This document shows, piece after piece, positions 14,157 to 28,200 of a DNA stretch of 64,000 nt. Position 1 is the first letter of the stretch. Each line of letters opens with the position of its first letter. The notes below the pieces were generated by a model. The model saw nothing but the letters and a program-made list of their open reading frames with translations, was not told the origin of the DNA and did not search any database. The translations under genes and the position numbers were made by a program. Source of the DNA: Pardosa pseudoannulata (Eukaryota; Arthropoda; Arachnida; Araneae; Lycosidae); the NCBI GenBank assembly GCA_032207245.1, contig CM063510.1, forward strand, positions 155,405,096 to 155,469,095. Reading direction: 5' to 3'.

Positions 14157-14721
14157 TCATATGGGTTCTGTTGTCCGATATGTTTGATATTTATATTCAA
14201 GTGTTTGAAGTTCTGTATGAGCAAGGGCATCCTGCAATACAATTAAATAGTAAAAATAAAGAAATACTTACTCCTTTTATTAAGTAGTCAAGAGATTAAC
14301 AATTCAAAAGAAATGTGTTCATAGTTCAAGTAAATATAAAATAAGTACTTTGTCAGTTTGACACTTTTTACTATCATGCAAAGACAGGCAGAAAAATGTT
14401 TAATTGAAATGACAAATAACACTGATTTAACAAAAAATCACCACATAAAACTTTATTTCAGAGTCACTCTATTTTTTTATTTTTTTTTTTTAATTTATTT
14501 TTTTTTCCAATTTGGAGGAAAGATTACAGCTTACTGCACTGAGAAATACTATATTACTCTGACTCAAAATCCCCAATAACATTTCTGGGAAAATTATAGT
14601 CTACTGTACTGAGAAATACTTTTCCCCAACTACATTTCTGGAAAACTTTCAAACATATGCATCAGTAAGTAATGGCCACTCTTGTACTCAAACTTCATAA
14701 ATTTTATCCCAGAAGATTACA

Positions 14722-14781
<60 letters not shown>

Positions 14782-16522
14782 AATATTTTAACCAAATGAA
14801 CCAATTTTAATTATAATTGTATTCTAAAATCCATTTCTGGCAATTCTATACCTAAAAAGACAATCTGATGAAATCCCCATTGTAAGGAATTTGCACCCAT
14901 GACCTGTGTTTCGCATATGTGTGCCCTTCATTATATCTACAAAATCGCTCCCATTGACCCCTTCCACCCAGAGTTTCTTGGGGAAATAGGAGCCAACCGG
15001 CTAAGGGGGGCTGATAGGGTTTTTTGGATGTGACACTTGTTTACTTTTGCATGGCATCTGAAAGGAGGATTTTCCCTTTTTGGAAGAGCTCAGGTTTCCA
15101 GAAGCTGACCCCCCGAAGAAGGAAGAGAAGATATACGGACAGTGGAGTTTGGGGAGTCGACATAGATCCTGCGACCTGGAGACATCTCTCTGTTTGATGT
15201 GAGAGAAACACTACGTTGGTTTTATTCTGACATGGAATACTCGGTTATCTAACATGGTTAAGACAGGTCTGAGACTCAGAACTATGTTATTTTTGCTTAT
15301 GCTTTAATTTTTCATCAATGTTGTAAATAAATGTTGTTTGTTGTCCTAAAAGTTTTGAACGTAATTTAATGCATCCTCAGAGACGACCGAGCACACCTGG
15401 CCAAGTAAAGTAGGTGGGCAGGTCCCACGCTAATATAGCACCCCAGAAAATTGGGTGCGTTACACCCATTATATTTCTAAATTTTAGCAGTTCTGCTAGT
15501 GAAAGCCAAATCACCAACATCTTTTTATACCTACTCAGCTTTTCTTATATAACTATCTTACACATCTGCCCCAATGTCAATAGTATCAACTAGAAAAGAC
15601 AATTAACAAACAATTAAAAATACAAAGAGTATGAAGCAACTGGAGTAACACAAACTAAAGGAAAATTCATCCTGGATTGAATATGTTGTGAACAACCAAA
15701 ATTTGAGCAGATTATTAAACAAATTACTTTATTTGTTCTTGATATTAATTCAAATTATGCAATATTAGGACTTAATGAATGCAAACAATATCAGCTGAAT
15801 GTTGATTGTCTCACTTTAAAGGTTAGACAAATATCTATTGTAATAAATAATAATGGTAATTTTGGAGACAACAACTTTTCCTTGTATGTAGGAAGGGACT
15901 GGACTGCTTGATAAACAAAATAAATCAAAACACTAAAATGAGAGTTCTGTAACCAATATTTACTATTCTGTTACGGAAAATGATGAAAGTCAGGTACTTA
16001 ATCTTATACAAGTCTGGCACAAGTGATGATGTCATTTGCATCCCCATGTGATTTCTATTCAGCCTTTCTGAATAGCTGTTAATAAAATCCTTCCCGGCTA
16101 TTTTAAATATCATTTTTTAGATATTTTGTGTAGACTAACTCAAAACTAGCTGCCAATAAAATTTCAACCTTTGAACCTTAGAATTTTTGGTCTCCTCTTT
16201 TCCCAGATTACGACATATTACAGGCAATTATAATGATGTAAAAAAACTTAATTTTTGGTTTCATTTCATAAATAAAAGTGAAAATTAAAACTAATATATT
16301 ATTATCATAATTTGTGTTATTATTATTCATAAATTAACAAAAGAAGTTAAAATTTTATAAATGCTATATATTTCCATTTATAAGATAAAAATTTGAGACT
16401 TTTTGTACAGCTAGTGGAGCTAATACAGATCTGTGGAACAGATGTAGTATAGACCCATCTTGGGAACATTTTTTGTCAAATAATGACCAAAAAATTGGCC
16501 AAAGTAATAGAAATTAATATAT

Positions 16523-16579
<57 letters not shown>

Positions 16580-19245
16580 CACTGAAAAAAACTTGCGAAA
16601 ATCTTGATATGAGAAAAAATACAAAAATCATCAAAAGATAAACTTATAATGAGTCTTGCCTCTGCAATAATCATAACAAAAAAATGTTAAATTTGTAATG
16701 AATAAAAACCACATTTTTACATAAAACAGAGTCAAGCAATAATTTGTAAAAACATGTCCTGGTTTAAATATTTTTTTAGTTTAGGTTATTTAAATTTTTG
16801 TAAAAATGCTAGCTTTAGATTGGGTTTACCAGAATTGAAACTACCCTCATTGGCATCTAAAAAAAAGCATGAAATTACTTAAAAATTAAAATTTAAGTTG
16901 TTTTCCCCTGCAACTGTTGAAACATAATAAGAATTGACTTTGTATTTGTCTCAAGGTGTGACCAATCTCTATCTACACAATCATCAACTGGAGGCTGTGA
17001 CGAAAAAAGTTTGGTTGATTTAGAGTACTACAGTCTACTGTTTGCTACACAAGAGCTAATGAGATTGGACCCTAGTGTTTATAGCTGATTCCAAACAACT
17101 ATGAACATCCATACCAGAAGTAGGATTCAAATTCACAAACTATAATACTAAAGAACAGAGCCCTACCCATTTGGCTATTGTTCAGCTATAGAAAGTTTGA
17201 GTACCATTGGTCAGGCATTTTATTTTACAAAAATTTCATTGGGAAATATTTTGCCCATTTTACTTGCTTTGTGACATTTTCAGCTTCTTTGTGACTAAAC
17301 TTTACAAAGACAATTTTTTTTCCTTTTAGCTTATACAAAGGTTTTTTATTAATTTAGATAAATTTTTGAAAGAAATATGCACTGTTAGTTTATATACAGA
17401 TGACTTTAAATTCAAATATATGGTACACCTAAATAAATATTTATAAAAATAACCAATCAATTGAATGATATATTCATTATAATAAACACATTTGTTTCAG
17501 TTATAAATTTCATTAATTCTGCTACAGGACACAAAATCTTACTGTTGGGCCACTGTTTGGCTACCTCTGCTTTACAAGACACAACCATTTAGAAGACAAA
17601 TCATTCTTAACCTTCTGAATCCTATAACACCAAACTTGGTGAATTTCTAGTCCCAAGATAGAGAGAGAATAATCATCTATTGATAGAACCAGTCATGAAT
17701 TTTATAATAACTGCAACTCTGATGCTCTCAGAAGTTCATTTAATGCAGTTGAGAATACTGCATTTTCAAATCCCAGAAATAAAATTTTACAGGAGGAATT
17801 TTTTATCCTCTCCATTTATTGAAAAGTGCTGTCAAAAATTAACCTTGGTTATCCTATTATGACAAAGAATATTTTGAGTTTAATTCAACTTAATGACAAA
17901 GTATTTTACAAATATTTCTGAAAATACCAATCAAATCCATACTTGAATAACCAAGAACAATGCCTGACAAATTATATCAGGCTAAAATAGAAACCAATCT
18001 CTCTCTTCCCACATTCAAAAATTTTATTATTGAATATATTTGAACTATACTTCAATATTAAAAAAATGTTTAATCGTTTAAACCATAGTAGAATGATCCA
18101 AGTAACTAATTAAACTTATTAATCAGCAAAAATTATTACTTAAATTTACGTTTTTATGATTTAATGTTACTTTTGTTCCTTTGTCACTATGAATGCATGT
18201 TATAATAAACATAAAAATAAATTTTCTTACATCTTCAGAAACAGAAGGAATTTTCAAAGCTCTATCAATAAGTGAAATGGCATTGGAATAATCCCCTTCT
18301 CCAATATAGGTCTGAAAAATACAAAAATAAATTAAAAATTAGTCTATTTATTATTTTACAGATATTTGTAAAAATAAGGTAAATAAACATATTATTATAT
18401 TATCTTTAGGCACAGTTGTTTTTATCAAAATCAACTCTTAAGTTTCATGGAACATCCACAAATAATTACACGGTGTTCCATAAACAATAAACAAACAAAA
18501 AGTACAAATATTTTAAAGTTTAAATATACCTAAGCTACATAATACTCTCTATTGCAGACCTGCCAACCCCAAAAAGTTCAAAATCCTGTAGTAACTTATG
18601 TTTTTCAATAAATGTAACAACCTAGAATACCATACTAATAAAAATAATTGCATAAAAGAAAGCCAAATATGCTATCCACCTTCTATATATGGTTAATGTT
18701 TATATCTGATTTTTATATTTTCACATCTGAGAAATCGAAATACTAAAACAATGAAAAAAATTACTTAAAATAATATCAATAGCATTAAACAAATAAAGGT
18801 TATTTAAAGACAACAGTACCTACTTAAAAATTTAAAATTTGTTTCTTTTGTACTACACTTACTATTGCACAGGGTTCCCGCTCTTTTTCCAGAACAAAAA
18901 TTAACGACTTTTTAAGAACTTTCTAATGACCAAAGTAACTTTTTATAAGGACCTACTTCAAATACACGACATAACAGCATAACCCTATTTCCCGAGGAAC
19001 ATTTTAATGATTATAAACCAGACAAGGCATGTTCAATAAATGCCCTACAATATTTCAGCATTAAGTTTTTAAAAATGCCTAAAAATTAATAGAAGATAAA
19101 TCGATTTGACAAAAACTAATTTTGAAAATGTACATCTAAAGTTCGAGTGATCAAACTAAAAATACATTGTGAATAAAAACAATATTATAAATAGTACTTT
19201 CTGAGGGTTTAAAAATGACTCCGATATATATAATAATTTTATTCA

Positions 19246-19284
<39 letters not shown>

Positions 19285-22200
19285 AAGTCATTTATATACA
19301 TATGTATATACTAGCTAATTATACCCGACATTGCCTGAGAAAGAAGAAAGTTTTAGACTTTTCTATTACATTGAATGCAAGGAAAATTAAACTTCCATAA
19401 GTAGCTGAAATATCTACAAACCCCCATGCTTCGTTTAATTAAAATCTGCATGACTGTTAGCTATTAGGAAAGGGCAGCTGACTTTGTACTTTAAACCTTT
19501 TCAGTATGCGAAAGATTTATTTGTCAAATAAGTAACTAAGAAAAAAAAACTGTCAAATAAGAGAACTAATAGGAAATGAGGACGGCATGATCTCATCAAT
19601 GGAGAAATTGATCATGTTCCAATTTAAAAATTAAGGAGTTTTGAAGGACCTTTGACAAAAATTAAGTAGTTTTAAGGGCCCTTAAAAATGAAAGCTAACG
19701 TTAAGGAGTTTTTAAGGATCATGGGAGCCCTGATTGCAGATTTTGCTTTCTTTAGTTCTTGGTATTCTATTAACCGACTTTAAAGTTGAAAGCTGTGTGG
19801 CTTTGCCTCAGCATGCTATAGTGAAATTGGGCTCACTGTATGTTAGTGTTTATGTATGCCTTGAATACTGGATTATTTTATATCATCTGTTCTGAACTAG
19901 ATTGTTCTGGACTATTCTTTGTGAACTAAGCTGTACTAAGTTATAAAGTTTTTGCTAATAAATATGTGTTTCTTGTGTCATTATGCCCAAAGTCTATTCA
20001 ATGATCCAATTCATGAGAGAAGTAAGCAACAAAACTTCGCCCACAATGTGGGACCACCTTGGGTAGCAATTTTTTGGCGTCAAAAATATAGTAGCAAGCC
20101 AAATTAGGCTTATAAGTTTCACAACAATACCAAAGATAAACAGCTATTACAAATTTAACTTTTATGTGAGATTTTATTCTTCTTTTGTATACAATATAAC
20201 ATTTATATAAGCATCCAGATTTAAGTCTCCTTAAAAAAAAGTCAGGTTTCATCCAAAACCTGAAAAAAAGAATAAAACTCAGGTTTTTGAGGAAAAAGCA
20301 ATGTGTTCAGTTTTTACATAAACACCCAATTTTCTTAAAACCCTGACTGACACTGTAACAAATTGGTAATTAAATTGATCTATTAATAAAATCCTTTTTT
20401 TTAATGTGGTGATAAGGTTGACAATAATTTGAGAGAGTATTAAATTGCACAGAAAGTGAGGTTTCCCAAGCTAGGGGGTCACTTTAGCCACTTCGGAAAA
20501 AGCCTGCTAAACTGTTGCTTGGCTGTGTATATATCATTATAAAACAAAATTATTACAGCAGAAAAAGATAAGAAATGTGTCTTAATAAAATATCTAGTTT
20601 AATTAGATTAAGATACTAAGCATTTAAGATAGTACAAGGGAAACAAGAAATTTAAAACTAATCATTCAACTGATAACCTGATTTCTGATTCAATATAATG
20701 AACCATGCAGTACTTCATAATTACCCAAACTAATCATACCACAAAAAAATATAAAAGAACTTAATATTTTCAAAATGAAGAAGGAAATGCATGAAAATAG
20801 ATGAATTCGTGAATATATTTTGCAGTAAGAATAATGTGAAATGTGGCACATAAATATGCTTGTTTGAAATAAACCTATGACTAAGTCAAAATCAAAAAAA
20901 AGTTTTAGTTTTCACAATCAAAATTACCAAAAATTAATAAACAAAATACATTACTTACAACATGGCAAAATATTTACAATAACAAATAAGCCTAACAGAA
21001 GATAAGGAAATACACATAAGAAATGTGAGTTTATTGTGCTCTTACCTTAGCAAGATAGAGTAAATTTTCTTTCCAGTCTGGTTTTAATTTGTCAGCCTGA
21101 AACAAAATCATGTAATGAAACATTTTTGCAAGCATAAAAGTCTACAAATAACAATGGATGTTTTTAATAAATACTGTTGTCACATAAATTTACCTAACAT
21201 AACACAATTCATTAAAATAAAATAAAAAATCTTAAATATTAATAACATAAATTAATACATTAATAATACAAAACACGATATTACCCTTTTAAGTAAAAAT
21301 GGATCAACAAATAAATGAAGAATGAATAAAGCAATTTTTTTAAATTTGCATATATTAGTTGCTTACTCATTTCTTTTCTTAAAATATTCAAAAGGAAAAA
21401 AATTGAAAATAATAAAAAAAGATATTTTTCTGATAGCCAAACATAGAATATTCTTATACCAATCTACCATCTAAAATCATTAATGACAATTACTGTGAAA
21501 AGTGAGACTTTTACTCCTTATTCAACAAAATTTAGATCTCTGTCAAGTACAATATTAGGTATAATATGAGTTTGGAGCAACAGGCCTTGCAGACCCAAAT
21601 AAAACAATCAAAATTATTATTACTCAATACCATTAATTTTACTTTTAGTATTCTAAAAGTAATTAAATTAAATTCATGAGGCTATTTAAAGTCCACATTC
21701 ATAGCATAAAAGAATGCATTTATTTTTTATCTCCAGTCTCCCCAACATCTTGTGTTTCTGAATTTCCTTCTCATTTTTGTAGCTCATATTATGAATCAAT
21801 GCTATTCTCTTCTCTCAAATCCTCATTCCCTATGAAGTTTGTCTTGTCAAAATCGTCTAACAAATTTCTTATTCCATCAGAAAGACTTGGATTAGATAGT
21901 TGGTATATTTTTTAATATAAGCCTATCCCTGTATAAGCCAAAAGCATGATTGTTCTTCTTGTTTTACCCAAAATTCAAAATTGTATATAGGCTGAAATGA
22001 TGATAAATTTCTGTAACACTCAAATACAGTAAAACCTCTCTGAGCGGCCACCCCTCCGTACCAAGAATATTTGGCCACTTAAGCCTTTAACGAACGGTTG
22101 TTTTGCAGCGAATCCACCTGCTAAAAGTTTCTTTTTTTTATTTTTTAAAAACATATTAATGATTTTTTAATATTTTCTATGTTTATGACATTTTAAACTT

Positions 22201-25200
22201 ACAACAGATAAAAGCACGACACTTAATTCATTTTCCCTCTTGAAATATACATGCTTAAACTTCCTTTACCCAGAAATTTTTATCTTCCTTATGACCCCAA
22301 ATACGCATATTTATCCAGTTAACGCTTAACAGTTGTTTAGCTACTTTTTTACTATACCCTTTTAATGATAATTATTCATTGTACTCCCACCTTAATAAAA
22401 ATTTAAAAGAAAGTATTATTTTCCCACCGTACAAAAGAATGGTTTTGGATTTAAACTAACTCTCTAACCCTTCTTTCTTCCAAAGAATGCAAATTTTTTT
22501 CATGTATTTTACATTTATAAGGTTCATAGATAACATTTATAAACTAAATTCATTAAATCCTATACAATTTGTATTAGCACCCTTTAAAGGGGGTTGACCG
22601 CTCTGAAGGGTTTTATTTACTATTATAAGATAATTACTATAATGCCTACTATAAACAAGTCTGAAATATATTCCTTATGTAAATGAAATTTAAAACTTAT
22701 CTAAAGAGAAAATAGTAATTTATTTCATGCTTCTTTACATTTTTTTTTTAAAGCTACATTTTGTTTCTTTTTATTCTGTAGTCTTCGTACTCCTTCAAAA
22801 TCAAATTCTTTTCTTTAATGACTTTGTTGATTTCCGTTCTTCCGCAGTTAAATTATTCAGCTAACTTTCTTGTCGATTTGCCATTCTCATATTAACTCAG
22901 AACTTCAATGCTCTGCTCCAGATTTAGAAACATGTATTTTGACATTGTTGTAACTCAGATCACTGACCAACTAATGAAATGAAACTGGTGTGAATGACAT
23001 TTTTGCTGACAGTGGTGCAATTCTTCCTTAACTTTACCGATTGGAATTCTACACAAAAGCCCTAGGACACCTTCAATGCTTGATTGTCCAGTTCCTTCCT
23101 CAGTTTCTATGGATGGTGCAATAGGGATTCCTTATTTGAAGCATGTGGAGAGAATACAAAAGAGATGACATATTTAATCTTTCTTAGAAAGGGGGGGAAC
23201 TGTGGAAATGGATTTCTCAAGTTATTCCTTTGTCTTATATCTGATCACAAACCTGAATTCAAGTTTTTTCACTCAAAATTAAAGCATGGAGTGAGTAGAA
23301 TTTCCTGAAAAATGAAAAGGGCAATCCTATTTGGTGGCCATTTAGAAGGGGTTGGGTGCCGTTAAAATCGGCCGTTTAGAAGGGTGGCCGCTCGGAGAAG
23401 TTTCACTGTATGTGGCAAAGAAGCCAAAACTGTTGCTAAGCAAGTAAAATAGGGGAAGTATTTTCCAATCAAATTGTTGTAAAGTAATATTCTAAATCAA
23501 CATTACCCAAACATTTTTTGCAGCAGCATCTAATTTAAGTACTACAGAGGTAGAGAATTTATCAGACCTCAAGACAAATACAAGGACATTGCATAGCTCA
23601 TTTCAATAGAGGTTAGGAAAAACAACTTAAATTTTAATTTTTAACTTTATGCTACCTTTATCAATTTTACCATTTTATGCATTTTCCTAGATTTTGCTGC
23701 AACTCCCAGTTTGAGAATTGTGACACTGCACCATGTGGTCAAAAACATTTTTATTTAGTCACCAGTGACAATAGTTTCAACTTTGGTAAATCCATCTGAA
23801 AATAGCACTTTCATACATTTAAGCAATATAATCTAAAAAATTTTAAAAAGTGCTTTTTTTTTGGCAATTTATTACTTGCTTCCGGCTTAGAAAGAAGCAT
23901 ATTTACTATAAGATTAACTTTTCTGCTAAAAATGTAGTATTGCTATTTTGGTGCAATTATAACACAGGAATAATTTTAAATTTATTTTTCAACTGAGGAT
24001 TTCTCATTTTAAAATTTCATTTATTTTTTATGACTCTCTCTCTATATATATAGGTTGACCATCTAACCGGAACATATGCTTCGCAACCCAGGGCCCTTGG
24101 TCTTTGGAAACAGAGATTGGCACCGTAGGCCCTGGCCCCCTAGGGGCTGTTTCGCTGAGGAGTTTAGTTTTATATATATATATTATATAATATTAATATA
24201 TATTATTTCTTTTCTTTTCAAAAAAAGTTTTATTTATTTTTGCTAGTTTGATGACTTTTTGTGACAAAGGCAAAAGAAATCACCAAGAAGGACATACACT
24301 ACATGTTATATAGATATGTATATAAGCTGATCCTCCCAATTAAGGTCTATAAAAAACCCTAGAAATTCTTGTCTTATACATGAAAATACACAGTAAGTCT
24401 TAGAATTAGTCATTTTAAGTATATGAGAGAAAACGTCAACATAAATACATGCTTTGGTGTCATGGGTATGAGAAGTCAGGATAAAAAATCATTAATTTCC
24501 AAAAATTATTAAGAAATTTTGCATGATACAGTCATGAAAAAAAAATGAAATAAACACACCTATCTTTACAAAAAATAAGGTTTTGGTGATCTTCAAATGT
24601 GTGATGAATTTGGATGCAATGTGTATGATATCAAAATGACAATATCTGCACTCTGCAATGTGGAAGGATCAACTGACTAGAGGGCTTGAAACAACATGCA
24701 ACTTAGTAGGTTACTAGGAGGTTTAGAGTTTTACTACTAGAAATGGAGGGGTGAGCACAAAAATTTTAGCTGGTGTTGTCAGGGACATTGAGTCTGAGAG
24801 AAGGTTAAAAACAAAATTATTAATTATTGCAATCACAACCGTAGACGATATTTCTGTGGTGCAAAGATAATTATCTCTTTCATAGTGCATGGAAAATGTT
24901 CATATGTATTCAATTTCCCCTAATCACAATTTGTATTTAAAAAAAAAAAAAAAAATCTGGCTTTCAGCAATTTATTTCTTAATCTTTTAAATTAACTCAA
25001 AACCATGTAGGTTTTATATGAAAACATACAATCTTACAATGCGACCTAAATCTGTACATTGTATAGTTCAGCTGTAAAAGTTGGAAGGTATATAAACAGC
25101 ATCGAAAAGCTCTGTATGACATGTTACTGAAAAGATCTTAAAAGGAATTACTTCTAATAAATATGACCTAGCTTCTTCTAGCGTAGCTTCAGGAGGAGTG

Positions 25201-28200
25201 GAAAACAATGTAGATGCCACTCTTCTTTCAAGCCAAGACAACATTGCAACCTAAAATTTATTATTCATTAGCAGCATTTCAGTTTTACAATTTAAAATAA
25301 ACTACAACATTATGTAACATATGCAAGACATGAAATATACTAAAATAATAAGTTCTTATAATAAAAGCTTCTTCTCAATAAATAAAATTGAATCTGAACC
25401 CCATTGCTTTCCTTATCTTTTCTCAGTTCTTTAAAGCTTTCATTAAGAATGCAGTTAGAATTAACAAAATAGCATTTTGTAGAAGATTACAACGTAAAAA
25501 AAATAATAATAGTACATGTTTTGAACTCATAAAATAAAGCAACAAGATCCTGATATTGTCATTTTACATTTTTTAATAACTGTTATTATTTGGTATTTAT
25601 TTCTTATTATAAATTTACCTGAAAGACTTAAATTTACGAAATACAGTAGAACCTCGGTATAAAGACCCCACGTGGGACCCATATCATATGGTCGTTGTAT
25701 CGAATTGAAAAAATAATTTTAAAAAAATTGAGCAAAGAAATGATGCAACAGCGCATACCTAGAGAACACTTCTATTTATTTGTATTTCTATTACTGATTT
25801 TTTGAAAAAAGTCTTTGATTGATGCCTGTTTCAAGTGCCTTTGGGAATTTTTCCTTATCACTGATTCCATATCCGTTAAGATTTTGAAGGAAATCTTCAG
25901 AATTAAATTGTCCTTCAAAATATTGACACAAGGCATTGATAGCTTCTTTTTCATTCATTTTTTCAAAAGCTTGGACGATTTCTTCTCCGTCATCGGAATC
26001 GCAGATTTCTTCATTTCCGGTAATACGGACAATAAAATCGTCCTCATTCAAATTTCCTCCACAGCACTGTAAAGTTTTGTCTACCACAACAAACTCATCA
26101 AAAGATAATAGAAGATTTAGTTCTTCCCTTTTCATCACGCTCCCTCCCCTAATTTAAGCAAACACAAAGAGAGAAGCACAGGTTTCTTGAAGTTGCATCA
26201 CAGTACAATAAATTTGAAATAGCCCACTTGCTCATGAGTTCTGTGGACTAAAATTGATGGTAATTAATGAAAAATAATATGCTTGGGGTCATTATAATGA
26301 TTCAAAATTAACATTATTCCTATGGTAAAATAATTGGGACTTTTTAAGATGGTCGTTCTAACGAAGGTGTCATTGTATCGTGGGGTCATTAAAAAGAGGT
26401 TCTACTGTATCTGTAACTGTGACTTTTACCACTCACATCCTATAGTATTTTCTTTCGCTTTCATAATTCAAAGTTTCACATCCATTATTCCATGATTTAT
26501 TCAGGTGGCACAAATATATTTGTTAATGTTGTACAAATTTGGGCAAATATTTTGAATGTTGCTGAATGTCAAACATAAAATTATGGACAGCTTCCAATAT
26601 TGACAGACATAATATAAAATCAAAATTTGAAACTGTTTAAAAGAAAACAGCTAAAGGAGTTCTTTGTATTGCTTATAAGAGAAATATTATTCTAAAAAGT
26701 GATATTTAATAAATTGGCCAATTTTTACGAAACCCACTCTTTTAAATGTTTTTTTTTCTTAATGTTATATACAATGTCATAAAAATGTTATTTTAATAAT
26801 ATTCAGTGACATTTATCAGTATTTGTAAAAATAAATATTTTCTGACATCACGCAATCTCTCAAGACATTTGGCATAACACATAATACTACATTAACTGAA
26901 TGTGAACAAAAATAAATCGATTCTGCCCTTTGTCCACCCTATATGAGATCACAAAACAAGAACTACAACTAATTATAATTGTTGCAATTCTTCAGAGGAA
27001 ATCAATGTAGAACTGGACTAAATATTTTATTCTGAGGAAAAAGCCAGGTTATATAAATTTTAAAAGTAAAACTTCGAAACAAATAGAAAGAGCTTAAGGT
27101 ATCTGTCTATGTTGAAAACGTCATGTTTTGCCAAAAATCATAATTTTTTTTATTTCTCTGTTGTAAAATTTCAACTGTTAGGCTTCTAAATCTGTTTTTG
27201 TTTTGTCTCTACATCATTTTATAGAAAAGTTACAGCTGTTTAAACATCAGTGACAGCTGCCAAAACAAAATGGAAGTAGCGACTTCGGAACCGGAAATTG
27301 CGAATTTAAAGCCTTTTAAGAGCAGTTTTTCGACAAAACTTTTTAAATTTTCATGAAGATTAGTTTAAACATTTTTATAGTATTTTTAATAATTAGCAAC
27401 TTGGCAATTATAAAGTTTTGAAGCAAGAAGGTGTGGGGAATTTTAAGCATGTATTTTAATTTTTTAATAAAGTTGCTTTCATAAACTTCAAATGTGTTTT
27501 TCTCAGAACAGCATTTTTAATAAAATGTTGAAACTTGAAATGTGATTTCTCAAAAAGTTCTTAAAATATTTTGTTGAAAATTATTATGAATGCTTTTGAT
27601 AGTATTTACTAGTGAATGACCTAAAAGCTTTAAATTTGGATGATTTTTAATGATGTTACACTCATAGTTAGATATAAAGGTAATGAAAATTCGTTAAAAA
27701 TTTAATGTGTATGATTTTGAAGGACCAAAATTTTTTACCAAATGTAAATTAAGCAAAGATTTTAGGTGATTCACTAGTCCAGTGTATAAGAAAGAAATAT
27801 GTTGCATCAAAAAATATTGAAATAATTTAATTTATTAAAAAATTAGACCTTTTGAAAAAATCGGATTTTTTTACTAAATTTTCTTTATTTATTAGAAATT
27901 TTATATAAACTTCTCCAGAAATAAATCTTTTAAGTGCCATTCTCTATGATAATATAAAAAATAAATCTAAAAATGTAAAAACATGAACTAGTTTCTAAGT
28001 TTAAAGAAAAAAGTTCTCTGAACGTAGACGGATACCTTAAACAGTGAATGAATTAGTTCATAAGGCAAAATTACCTTGTGCTGAACATTGTTAAATATCA
28101 AAAACTGATTTTCAGGGATACAGAGGAAATATTGACAAACATGGCTAAATAATGAAAAATAATATATAGGATACACTGCAAACATTAAATTTCAATTCCT

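Larger units (their letters stand above)
22027..23408 (-). mobile_element. Tigger-type element, 1.4 kb, with nested insertion
   Basis: TA-flanked. The ends are inverted: CAGTAAAACCTCTCTGAGCG at the left, CAGTGAAACTTCTCCGAGCG when the right end is reversed, continuing with GGCCACCC on both sides. It carries a fossil CENP-B-type DNA-binding domain (22778-22945, minus strand) and is interrupted by a TTAA element at 22083-22593. It lies in the RMDN intron between the exons at 21046-21096 and 25152-25250. Confidence 0.85.

Noticed and set aside
19215..19400. Reading frame rich in Ile-Tyr repeats (also 30691-30879)
   Set aside because: Translation of TA/TG microsatellites.
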